A stretch of 64,000 nt of DNA, taken from assembly GCA_014647935.1 (NCBI GenBank), contig BMQD01000003.1, positions 124,001-188,000 of the forward strand, in the 5' to 3' direction. This DNA comes from Planomonospora parontospora (GTDB taxonomy: Bacteria; Actinomycetota; Actinomycetes; Streptosporangiales; Streptosporangiaceae). The notes below the pieces were generated by a model that worked only from the letters and a program-made list of their open reading frames with translations, searched no databases and had not been told where the DNA came from. A program made the translations under genes and the position numbers. This document shows, piece by piece, positions 29,451 to 36,747 of this stretch. Numbering within the stretch: the stretch's first letter is position 1; each line of letters opens with the position of its first letter.

Positions 29451-30422
29451 ATGGCTGGTGGGGGTAGAGGGTCCGGGCGACCCGCGAAGAAGAAGAGTCC
29501 GACCAAGGGCACGGGCGGCAACGTCCGCCGTGGCCTGGAGGGCAGGGGCGCGACCCCGCCGGCGCACATGCGGCACTGGTACAAGGACAAGGCGCGCACG
29601 GAGCGGCTGGAGCGCGAGGAGAAGACCGGCAGGTCCTCGTCGCAGCGTCCCGCCCCGGCCCGCACCCGGCGCAGCGAGGACGCGCCGGAGTACATCGGCG
29701 GCCGCAACCCGGTCCTGGAGGCGCTCCGGGCGGGAGTGCCCGCGAGCGCGCTCTACATCGCGCAGCGCATCGACAACGACGACCGGGTCAAGGAGTCGGT
29801 GCGCATCGCCGCCGACCGGGGCATCCCGATGCTGGAGGCAGGCCGGGAGAAGCTGGACCGGCTGACCGAGGGCGGCGTGCACCAGGGCGTGGCCCTGCAG
29901 ATCCCCGCCTACGAGTACGCCCACCCCGAGGACCTGGTCCACGCGGCCCAGGACGCCGCCGAGGTGCCGCTGATCGTGGCCCTCGACAGCGTCACAGACC
30001 CGCGCAACCTCGGCGCCATCGCGCGCTCGGCCACCGCCTTCGGCGCCCACGGCCTGGTCGTGCCCTCCCGCCGCTCGGCGGGGGTGACCGCCGGTGCGTG
30101 GAAGACCTCGGCGGGCACGCTGGCCAACATGACCGTGGCCCGTGCCGCCAACCTCACCGCGACCCTGCGGGACTACCGCGAGGCGGGGCTGTTCGTGATC
30201 GGCCTGGACGGCGAGGGCACGGTCGACGTCGGTGACGCCAACCTGCTCGACGGGCCCCTGGTCGTGGTCGTCGGCTCGGAGGGCAAGGGCCTGTCCCGCC
30301 TGGTCCGGGAGGCCTGCGACCTGGTCGTCCGCATCCCCATGAGCGCCGCGGCCGAGTCCCTCAACGCGGGCGTCGCCGCAGGCATCGCCCTGTACGAGGT
30401 GGCCCGCCACCGCAAGCGGTAG
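29451..30422 (+). CDS. rlmB: 23S rRNA (guanosine-2'-O)-methyltransferase, RlmB type
   Basis: 323-residue SPOUT-class TrmH-family enzyme. A basic, disordered N-terminus (about 1-75) precedes the substrate-binding domain (YIGGRNPVLEALRAG) and the knotted SAM domain: DSVTDPRNLGAIARSATAFG (motif 1), GSEGKGLSR (motif 2) and IPMSAAAESLNAGVAAGIALYE (motif 3). Directly downstream of cysS as in most actinomycetes. Confidence 0.93.
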   Translation: MAGGGRGSGRPAKKKSPTKGTGGNVRRGLEGRGATPPAHMRHWYKDKARTERLEREEKTGRSSSQRPAPARTRRSEDAPEYIGGRNPVLEALRAGVPASALYIAQRIDNDDRVKESVRIAADRGIPMLEAGREKLDRLTEGGVHQGVALQIPAYEYAHPEDLVHAAQDAAEVPLIVALDSVTDPRNLGAIARSATAFGAHGLVVPSRRSAGVTAGAWKTSAGTLANMTVARAANLTATLRDYREAGLFVIGLDGEGTVDVGDANLLDGPLVVVVGSEGKGLSRLVREACDLVVRIPMSAAAESLNAGVAAGIALYEVARHRKR

Positions 30423-30496
30423 ATTCCGCTCGCGGTTCGCGCCCTTTCCTCAGTGACGTCAGGGGCTCAGGCCGACTACACTCGTCAGGCGACCGT

Positions 30497-30569
30497 GCCG
30501 ACGTAGCTCAATCGGCAGAGCATCTGTCTTGTAAACAGAAGGTCAGGGGTTCGATTCCCCTCGTCGGCT
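30497..30569 (+). tRNA. tRNA-Thr (anticodon UGU)
   Basis: 73-nt cloverleaf: acceptor GCCGACG/CGTCGGC, D-arm GCTC/GAGC, anticodon stem TCTGT/ACAGA with loop CTTGTAA (TGT = threonine), T-arm AGGGG/CCCCT with TTCGATT. CCA is not encoded. Adjacent integrase remnant suggests past use as an integration site. Confidence 0.97.
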
Positions 30570-30580
30570 CTGTAACGGAA

Positions 30581-30622
30581 AGGCCCCTGAACAGGCGATA
30601 CGCCGTCAGGGGTCTTTTGTTT
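30581..30622 (+). terminator. Rho-independent terminator of tRNA-Thr
   Basis: 10-bp stem (30581-30590 / 30606-30615) with an inner GGCG/CGCC stem, followed by TTTTGTTT. This is the only terminator in the window with a clear U-tract. Confidence 0.85.
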
Positions 30623-30731
30623 GCTCGGGTGATTCCATGATCTTGCTAACGGACTCGCTAACAGCGCCCTCTGGAAGGGGCATCTACACCGCCAGCGGTG
30701 ATCACACTTCCTGCTGCTACCGTCCTCGCTC

Positions 30732-31511
30732 GTGATCGTGCGTACGGCTGTCGCCCAGATCCCCGTCTCCTGGAATGTCCGGGAGAACCTCGCCGAGATC
30801 GCCCGGGTGGTGAAGGCCTGCGCGGACGATGACCTGGTGGTGCTTCCAGAGGGAGCGCTGTCCGGATACGGCACTGATCTGTCTCCGCTTGCGGATCTGG
30901 ATCCGGGTGAACTGGACGAGGCCATGACTGAGTTGGCCAAGCTTGCTATACGCAGTGCCGTGCATGTGGTCTGCGGCTCTCTGGTATTCGACGCCGGGCG
31001 GTGGTGGAACGCCGCGATCCTCTTCGATCCCGAGGGCAGGCGGAGCTTCTATCGGAAGATCAACCTGGCGATGAATGAACGGGGTGTGCTCGCCGCCGGA
31101 TCCGAGCTTCCCGTCCACCGGCTCACCCTGCCGGGAGGAGCGGTCGATGTGGGGGTGCAGATCTGTCGGGAGATCCGCTTCCCCGAGCAGTGGGGATATA
31201 TGGCCCGTTCGGGGGCGAAGGTGCTCGCCTATCTGACGAACGCCGCCAACCCCGATGAGCCCTCCGGGGTCTGGCGTAGCCATCTCATCAGCCGGGCGGC
31301 GGAGAACCAGCGGTGGGTGCTCGCCGCCAACGTCGCTGATCCGATCTCGCACTGCCCGACAATGATCGTTTCCCCCCGGGGAAAGGTCGTCTCGGAGGTG
31401 GCCGGGGGAGAACCGGCCGTGCTCCGTGCAGTGATCGACACCGACGCCGCTTCCGAGTGGTACCTCGGTCAGCGGCGCCGGGATGTCATCGAGATGCACT
31501 ACTTGGGCTAG
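30732..31511 (+). CDS. Carbon-nitrogen hydrolase (nitrilase superfamily)
   Basis: 259 residues with the complete catalytic set: Glu in VLPEGALSGYG, Lys in FYRKINLAMNERG and Cys in QICREIRFPEQW. Acts on non-peptide C-N bonds; specificity is not predictable. Lies alone between tRNA-Thr and an integrase remnant, so it may be cargo left by the former element. The GTG at 30732 is the first start; a second GTG is two codons on. Its base composition is slightly less GC-rich than neighbours. Confidence 0.87.
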   Translation: MIVRTAVAQIPVSWNVRENLAEIARVVKACADDDLVVLPEGALSGYGTDLSPLADLDPGELDEAMTELAKLAIRSAVHVVCGSLVFDAGRWWNAAILFDPEGRRSFYRKINLAMNERGVLAAGSELPVHRLTLPGGAVDVGVQICREIRFPEQWGYMARSGAKVLAYLTNAANPDEPSGVWRSHLISRAAENQRWVLAANVADPISHCPTMIVSPRGKVVSEVAGGEPAVLRAVIDTDAASEWYLGQRRRDVIEMHYLG

Positions 31512-31587
31512 TGGAGTGTTTTCCGCGACGTCTTCCTAGGGTTTAGGGAGCGATCCCGGTGTCGTCTTCACCGAGATGAAAACGCGT

Positions 31588-31776
31588 TCATGCGTCGAAC
31601 TCTTCAACCGCTTGGGCGAAGACGCCGGCGGCCGTCGCCGCCTGCTCATGGATCACGCGGGCGTAGACCCGGAGCGTGATCACCGGATCGGCGTGGCCGA
31701 GCCGGGCCGCGACGACCGCCAGGAGGAGCGTGGTGGCGTGGATGTGGCGGAGGTCGTGGAGCCGGGCAGGAGGGAG
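31588..31776 (-). pseudogene. Tyrosine recombinase/integrase, C-terminal remnant
   Basis: Reading the minus strand toward the stop at 31588 gives PPARLHDLRHIHATTLLL, then AARLGHADPVITLRVYARV and an Ala/Glu-rich tail. These are the C-terminal catalytic boxes of XerC-type integrases: HDLRH, LGH and the nucleophile Tyr. About five residues normally found between the LLLA helix and AARLGH are missing, and no N-terminal half or start is present; upstream runs a different gene. It is therefore a dead fragment of an integrase that probably targeted tRNA-Thr 1 kb away. Confidence 0.85.
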
Positions 31777-31831
31777 CGGCGTTTCCGGTCGTGCGTCCGC
31801 CTCAACGTGCGCCGTCGCCGGCCGTACGGTC

Positions 31832-32155
31832 TCACTGCGGGCCGGAGCGGATGCGCCGTCTCACCAGGACGATCAACCCTAGCTGGATGGCGAGCACCAC
31901 CAGTGCGATCAGTCCTGACGCGGCGGACATCTCTTCCTCCGAAAGCCCGCCGCCGCATTCTGTTGTGTTGCCGCCTCCGTACGACACGACACAGTCGCGT
32001 CCCAGGATCGCCGAAGCGATGAACCAGTCGGCGAGCAGAAGGGGGACCGCGCCCAGGACAAGGGCCGGTGTGATGTATCCCGCCTTCCCGGCCGCCGGCC
32101 CCGTCTTCGCCGCAACAGGTTCGAGACGCCTGCCCATATCCGAATCAGAACTCAC
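31832..32155 (-). CDS. Hypothetical two-helix membrane protein
   Basis: 107 residues from a GTG at 32155 (an ATG at 32137 is also possible). Two hydrophobic helices (ITPALVLGAVPLLLADWFI and GLIALVVLAIQLGLIVLV) flank an external loop with two Cys (DCVVSY, TECGGG), possibly a disulfide. The C-terminus is basic. I recognise no family. Its stop abuts the integrase remnant, so it belongs to the accessory patch. Confidence 0.55.
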   Translation of the reverse strand: MSSDSDMGRRLEPVAAKTGPAAGKAGYITPALVLGAVPLLLADWFIASAILGRDCVVSYGGGNTTECGGGLSEEEMSAASGLIALVVLAIQLGLIVLVRRRIRSGPQ

Positions 32156-32592
32156 ACTGATCACGTAAGCACAGGCGAGCGATCGCGTACCAGATGCGTG
32201 CCAGAACAGGCAGGAACCGCGGTCACCCACGGGCACCCGCGGTCAACCGGCCCGCCCTGACCGGTACCCCCGTTCTCCCGGCCAGCCCGGCATGATCAGT
32301 GGCCGGGTCCCAAGCCGACGGCTCTCTAACCCACGCCTACCCTGACACCGTTCACTCTTGACGCTGCACCGCGGCAATGCCATTTTCCTCGTCGGTCCGC
32401 GGTTCGAAGGCCCCTTGTGATCGCGATGTGTGGTTGTGCCTGTGGGAGGGTGGCAGCGCTTGTCGACGGGTGCGGGCAGCAGTCGGTGATCGACAGGCGC
32501 GGAAATGTCCGTGAGAAAACGGCGGTGCACACTGCCGCCTGCGCAACGGACCAATCATGCCGCACCCGCCGACGGCGGGTTAGGCTGCGATC
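32156..32592. other. 437-bp non-coding stretch
   Basis: No convincing gene. Holds a CGTRCCAGA direct repeat (32186-32194 and 32197-32205, 11-bp spacing), reminiscent of integrase arm-type sites. Composition is less GC-rich than average. Confidence 0.5.
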
Positions 32593-33402
32593 ATGGAACG
32601 CGTAGCCGACGTGCCCGAGAATCGCGCATCATCGAGGCCCGCCTGGGTTTCGACCGCAACCCAGCCGGTCGATCCGGCGGCCCGGGTGAATGACTACGAC
32701 AGCTTCGCCGAGGCGTACTCGGCGGAAACCGAGAACAGCTTCATCAACGCGTATTATGCGCGGCCCGCGATCATGGCCCTCGCCGGAGACGTGGCCGGTC
32801 GCCGGGTCCTGGACGCCGGCTGCGGCTCAGGCCCCCTGTCGGCCGTACTGCGCGAGCGCGGCGCCGTCGTCACGGGCATCGACGCCAGCGCCGGGATGCT
32901 GGCGCTGGCCAGAAGGCGGCTCGGTGACGACGCGGACCTGCGTGTGGCCGACCTGAGCGACCGCCTGCCGTTCGACGACGGCACGTTCGACGACGTGGTC
33001 GCGTCGCTGGTGCTGCACTACCTGCAGGACTGGGGGCCGACGCTGGCCGAGATGCGCCGGGTGCTCAGGCCGGGTGGACGGCTGATCGCCTCGGTGAACC
33101 ACCCGTTCGCGGACTACGCGCTCCAGGATCCTCGGCCCGACTATCACTCGACCACCAGCTATACCGACGAATGGACGCTCAACGGGCAGTCCTTCCCGAT
33201 GCTCTTCTGGCGCAGACCGTTGCACGCGATGACCGGCGCCCTCACCGCCGCCGGCTTCCGCCTTGCCGTCATCAGCGAGCCACAGCCCGACCCGGCCGGA
33301 CGTGAGCTGTTCCCCGACGATTTCCATGACTTCTCGACCAAAATCAGCTTCCTGTTCTTCATCGCCGAGGTGCCGCTGCCGACTGCGGACGCGGGCGAAT
33401 AG
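32593..33402 (+). CDS. Class I SAM-dependent methyltransferase (Methyltransf_11)
   Basis: 269 residues: SAM motif I VLDAGCGSGPLS, acidic GIDASAGML, and motif IV region FDDVVASLVLHYLQDW followed by RVLRPGGRLI. Substrate unknown. The first 31 residues are low-complexity, and homologues typically begin near NDYDSFAEAY, so a GTG at 32686 may be the true start; neither start has a good ribosome site. Confidence 0.87.
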   Translation: MERVADVPENRASSRPAWVSTATQPVDPAARVNDYDSFAEAYSAETENSFINAYYARPAIMALAGDVAGRRVLDAGCGSGPLSAVLRERGAVVTGIDASAGMLALARRRLGDDADLRVADLSDRLPFDDGTFDDVVASLVLHYLQDWGPTLAEMRRVLRPGGRLIASVNHPFADYALQDPRPDYHSTTSYTDEWTLNGQSFPMLFWRRPLHAMTGALTAAGFRLAVISEPQPDPAGRELFPDDFHDFSTKISFLFFIAEVPLPTADAGE

Positions 33403-33516
33403 CCGGTTGCCGGGCTTCGTGCCTGCACGGCGATTGACCTAAACCATGCTTGAGCTTCTAGGTTCTTCCTAGGACCGCGGGAACCGGCCTGCGGTGCTTT
33501 TCCCAGGAGGTTCGCC

Positions 33517-33999
33517 ATGGCCGAGAGCGCAGTCGAAGCCGAGATCCCCGACCGCTACCGCTACGCGGTGATCCCGCACATCATGGTCGACGACGCCGCC
33601 GCGGCGATCGACTTCTACCGGCGGGCGTTCGGCGCCCGCGAGGACTTCAGGATCGACGCTCCGGGCGGCGGGATCCTGCACGCCGAGATCTCCATCGGGC
33701 GGTCGGTCCTGATGCTGGGCGACGGCAGCGTGGACGAGGCGGAGGCGGGCTCCTTCGCCGCGCCGAGCTCGCTCGGCGGAGGCACCTCCGTCACGCTGCA
33801 CGTCTTCGTGCCGGACGTCGACGGCCTGGCGGAACGCGCGCAGGCCGCCGGAGCCGAGATCCTCCAGCCGCCGAAGGACATGTTCCACGGCGACCGCACC
33901 GTCATCCTCAAGGACCCGTCCGGGCACATCTGGGTGTTCCTCACCCACATCGAGGACGTCTCGGAGGAGGAGCTCCGGCGTCGACTGGCCGCCGGGTGA
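33517..33999 (+). CDS. VOC-superfamily protein (glyoxalase/PhnB-like)
   Basis: 160 residues forming two beta-alpha-beta-beta-beta modules (about 15-70 and 85-145): VIPHIMVDDAAAAIDFYRRAFGA, SVTLHVFVPDVDGLAERA, VILKDPSGHIWVF. PhnB-like members are often of unknown substrate. AGGAGG sits 6-11 bp before the ATG. Stands alone. Confidence 0.88.
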   Translation: MAESAVEAEIPDRYRYAVIPHIMVDDAAAAIDFYRRAFGAREDFRIDAPGGGILHAEISIGRSVLMLGDGSVDEAEAGSFAAPSSLGGGTSVTLHVFVPDVDGLAERAQAAGAEILQPPKDMFHGDRTVILKDPSGHIWVFLTHIEDVSEEELRRRLAAG

Positions 34000-34044
34000 C
34001 CGGTTCGTCGTGCGCGGTGATCCGGTCGGGTACCGGGCGTCCTG

Positions 34045-34108
34045 TGTGACGGAGCCCGTCGGCCGGAACACTCGGCTGTGACGGAGCCCGTCGGCCGGAA
34101 CACTCGGC
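34045..34108. repeat. Perfect 32-bp tandem duplication
   Basis: Two identical 32-bp copies (34045-34076, 34077-34108) beginning TGTGACGGAGCCCGTCGG, in the gap between the VOC and Nudix genes. Confidence 0.92.
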
Positions 34109-34202
34109 CGCATCCCCGACCCGGGTGCACCGCCCCGGCTCTCGTGAGGGTGACGTGCCCCCGCTGATCCCGGGCGCGGGGCCCTTTCCTACGATCACGG
34201 GC

Positions 34203-34703
34203 GTGACTGTGACGGCGCCCCTGCGACGAGACACCGCCCGAGTGATCCTCCTGAGTCCCGACGACCGCGTGCTGCTGTTCCGACATCATCTTCCCCACCC
34301 ATGGGACCGGCGGGGTTGGATGCCCCCGGGCGGCGCCGTTGACCCGGGTGAAAGCCCCGCCCAGGCGGCGGCTCGCGAACTGCGCGAGGAGACCGGCCAC
34401 ACCCTCACGCCGTTCCGTATGGGAGACCCGGTCGTCGTCGACTCCGGTCAGTGGTGGCTGGGGGAGACGACCTTCATCACCACCAACCAGTACTTCTGTG
34501 TCAGGGCGGACACCGTCCGGCTCGACCTGTCCGCCCAGAGCGACCAGGAGCGCAGAGACCTCCTGGAGATCCGATGGTGGAGCGCAACGGAGCTGCACGC
34601 CACCAGTGACCTGGTCTTTCCCGTCATCCTGCCGGACCTGCTGCCTCGGCTGCTGTCCGGAGACCTGCCCCGGCGGCCTCGCCGTTCACCATGGCCTGCG
34701 TAG
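34203..34703 (+). CDS. Nudix hydrolase
   Basis: 166 residues with a complete Nudix box, GGAVDPGESPAQAAARELREETGHTL (given in part: G-x5-E-x7-REL-x-EE-x-G). Hydrolyses a nucleoside diphosphate linked to another group; substrate unknown. The GTG at 34203 follows shortly after a plausible leader and starts at the beta strand VTVTAPLRRDTARVILL. Confidence 0.9.
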   Translation: MTVTAPLRRDTARVILLSPDDRVLLFRHHLPHPWDRRGWMPPGGAVDPGESPAQAAARELREETGHTLTPFRMGDPVVVDSGQWWLGETTFITTNQYFCVRADTVRLDLSAQSDQERRDLLEIRWWSATELHATSDLVFPVILPDLLPRLLSGDLPRRPRRSPWPA

Positions 34704-34788
34704 ACCGGCCGGCATCTCTCCGCCGGGAGTACCGGGCACGTCGGCGCGCATCGCGGATTCCGTCGGTGGCGGACCCTACGATCACGGC

Positions 34789-35073
34789 ATGATCATCATT
34801 TCTGGCCGGCTCGTCGTCGATCCCGATGACAGGGACGCCTATCTGCAGGATTGTGCCGGTGCGGTCGAGCAGGCGCGCGCCGCCTCCGGCTGCCTCGACT
34901 TCGTGCTCGGCGCCGACCTGGTCGACGCGGGGCGGATCAACGTCTATGAGCGGTGGGAGTCCGAGGAGGCTCTCGAGGCGTTCCGGGGCTCGGGGCCGGA
35001 AGAGGAGCAGACGGTGGCGATCCGCGACGCCGAAGTGCTCCGCTACCACGTGTCCGGAGTCGGTCCGGCCTGA
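34789..35073 (+). CDS. Antibiotic-biosynthesis-monooxygenase (ABM) domain protein
   Basis: 94-residue single ferredoxin-like ABM domain: MIIISGRLVVDPDDRDAYLQ, CLDFVLGADLVDAGRINVYERWES. The family includes cofactor-free monooxygenases and heme-degrading enzymes; the actual role is unknown. Terminates at a strong convergent hairpin. Confidence 0.87.
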   Translation: MIIISGRLVVDPDDRDAYLQDCAGAVEQARAASGCLDFVLGADLVDAGRINVYERWESEEALEAFRGSGPEEEQTVAIRDAEVLRYHVSGVGPA

Positions 35074-35156
35074 GCCGGGTGACCGCCCGGTGGCCCCCGG
35101 TCGTCCGGGAGACCGCCGGGCGGTCCACGGCTCCGGCGAACCGGTCGTCCGGGAGG

Positions 35157-35198
35157 CCGCCCGGCCCGATCCCGACGAACCGGGATCGGGCCGGGCGG
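35157..35198. terminator. Bidirectional terminator between ABM and MerR genes
   Basis: 18-bp perfect arms (35157-35174 / 35181-35198) with a 6-nt loop between convergent genes. Confidence 0.88.
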
Positions 35199-35233
35199 TG
35201 CGAACGGTCAGGGGGTCGGCGCCTCTCGCGGAC

Positions 35234-36199
35234 TCAGCGGGAGACCGGCGTGTCCGGCGCGCTCTCCGGCAGCCGGACGCGCAACGCCCGGACGAACCAG
35301 TCGGACACCGGTGCCAGGCTCTCCGGGGCAGGCCAGCCGTTGATCACTGCTAGCAGCCGGAGATATCGCTCCCTGCGGGGGTCGCCGGCGGTCTCCAGCC
35401 GGGTCAGCAACCAGTGCCGGAGGTCGGTGTCGTCGGGGCGGCCGACGAGGTCCGCGCACCGGGCCGTCACCGCGGAGACGATCGGATCGGCCTGCGGCGA
35501 GACGGGGTCGATGCCGGCGGCCAGGGCCGGGCCTACCTGCTCGGGGATGATCGAGACGGTGTCGCGGCGCGGGGGCGAGGGCTCACCCGGGAGGCGCTCG
35601 GCGGCGTGCTGCTCGGCCGTACGCCGCATGAGGGCACGGAAATCCGGGTCCTGGGACAGCTCGGCCAGCTCCACCCACGCCTCGACCTGCTCGGCGGTGG
35701 GGTCGTCGGGCAGGTGCGGGGTCATCGAGCGCATGATCCCGGTGAATCCCGGGCCGGTGTCCAGGTCGCCGAAGGCGCTGTCGAGGAAATCGCGGATCAG
35801 GCGGTGGCGTTCGTCTTCGGAGAGCTTGGCCAGTCTGTGCATGAGACTCATCTCCTCGGGAGTGGAGCCGCGTTCGGCGACCGCCGTCAGCACCGCGCGT
35901 CGCAGGCGCAGCGTCCGGATCTGCACCGACAGGGCCGCGGCGTGCGCCGCGGCGACCTCGGGGAGGGAGACCTCCCGGTCCAGGACCCTGCGGATGGTGG
36001 GGAGGTCCACTCCCAGGTCGCGGAGCGTGCGGACGAGGTCCAGTCGTGCGACGGCGTCGATGCCGTAGCGGCGGTGGCCGACCGGGCTGCGGTCGGCCGG
36101 CGGCACGATCCCGCAGTCGGAGTAGAACCTGATGGCCTTGACCGTGAGTCCGGTCCGCCGGGCCAGGTCACCGATCGAGTAGAGCGCGTCGCCGTCCAT
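35234..36199 (-). CDS. MerR-family transcriptional regulator
   Basis: 321 residues: N-terminal MerR winged helix (YSIGDLARRTGLTVKAIRFY...RRYGIDAVARLDLV), a dimerisation helix (about 80-115), and a long helical effector domain (about 130-321) of the size seen in ligand-binding MerR proteins such as TipA- or BltR-like members. Ligand unknown. A GTCTCC-N7-GGAGAC dyad 15 bp upstream is its probable own operator. Confidence 0.9.
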   Translation of the reverse strand: MDGDALYSIGDLARRTGLTVKAIRFYSDCGIVPPADRSPVGHRRYGIDAVARLDLVRTLRDLGVDLPTIRRVLDREVSLPEVAAAHAAALSVQIRTLRLRRAVLTAVAERGSTPEEMSLMHRLAKLSEDERHRLIRDFLDSAFGDLDTGPGFTGIMRSMTPHLPDDPTAEQVEAWVELAELSQDPDFRALMRRTAEQHAAERLPGEPSPPRRDTVSIIPEQVGPALAAGIDPVSPQADPIVSAVTARCADLVGRPDDTDLRHWLLTRLETAGDPRRERYLRLLAVINGWPAPESLAPVSDWFVRALRVRLPESAPDTPVSR

Positions 36200-36213
36200 G
36201 CCTCCACCCTTCC

Positions 36214-36232
36214 GTCTCCCCTTACTGGAGAC
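36214..36232. promoter_or_regulatory. MerR-type operator ahead of the MerR gene
   Basis: Perfect dyad GTCTCC (36214-36219) and GGAGAC (36227-36232) with 7-nt spacer. On the minus strand TTGAGT overlaps its upstream arm as a possible -35 element. Confidence 0.6.
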
Positions 36233-36305
36233 TCAAGCCCGCTCACGCAGCACCTCCGGCCCTGGAAGGGAAACAGCGGCGGTCGAGGTGAGACGACGGT
36301 CGCGA

Positions 36306-36704
36306 TCAGTAGGCGCTCAGCGTCCCCTGGTGGAAGTACAGCCGCCACCCCTGCTCCGAGTGCCGCCAGACGGAGCTCCGGCGCGCCCGGCGGCCGTGGT
36401 ACTCGGAGACGTAGGTCAGATGGACGAGCCCGGGGGCGAGAAGCCTGCCCTCCATGTCGCTCACCGCGATCGGGACCGCCAGCGGATCCGGGTCCTGGGA
36501 GATCGCAGCGATGAGGGAGTCACGGTCCCAGAGACGCCCGGAGGCCCCGATCTCCCTGAACTCGGGGTCCATGAGCTCGCCCATGAGCGCTGCCGAGGAA
36601 CGGACCTCCCGGTCGAGGAGGCGGAGTTCGCCTGAGATCGCGGACTGCACCGGATCATCCCGTGAGATCGCGGACTGCAGCGAATCGTTCTCCTCGCCGA
36701 CCAT
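36306..36704 (-). CDS. SnoaL/DUF4440-like protein (NTF2 fold)
   Basis: 132 residues. The C-terminal 105 fit an NTF2-like cone: LLDREVRSSAALMGELMDPEFREIGASGRLWDRDSLIAAI and HLTYVSEYHGRRARRSSVWRHSEQGWRLYFHQGT (key parts). The N-terminus contains a short internal repeat (LQSAISR / VQSAISG) from a 17-bp DNA duplication. No ribosome site of note before the ATG at 36704. Function unknown. Confidence 0.75.
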   Translation of the reverse strand: MVGEENDSLQSAISRDDPVQSAISGELRLLDREVRSSAALMGELMDPEFREIGASGRLWDRDSLIAAISQDPDPLAVPIAVSDMEGRLLAPGLVHLTYVSEYHGRRARRSSVWRHSEQGWRLYFHQGTLSAY

Positions 36705-36747
36705 GCCGGTCAGCTTACAGAGCCCGGACCGACGCAATAATCTACGC

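Noticed and set aside
30497..30569. Intact attL/attR pair from a tRNA integration
   Set aside because: I found no second copy of the tRNA-Thr 3' end within the window, so only a remnant can be claimed.
31576..32022. Plus-strand 148-codon open frame
   Set aside because: It runs antisense to the integrase remnant and the small membrane protein, and encodes nothing recognisable.
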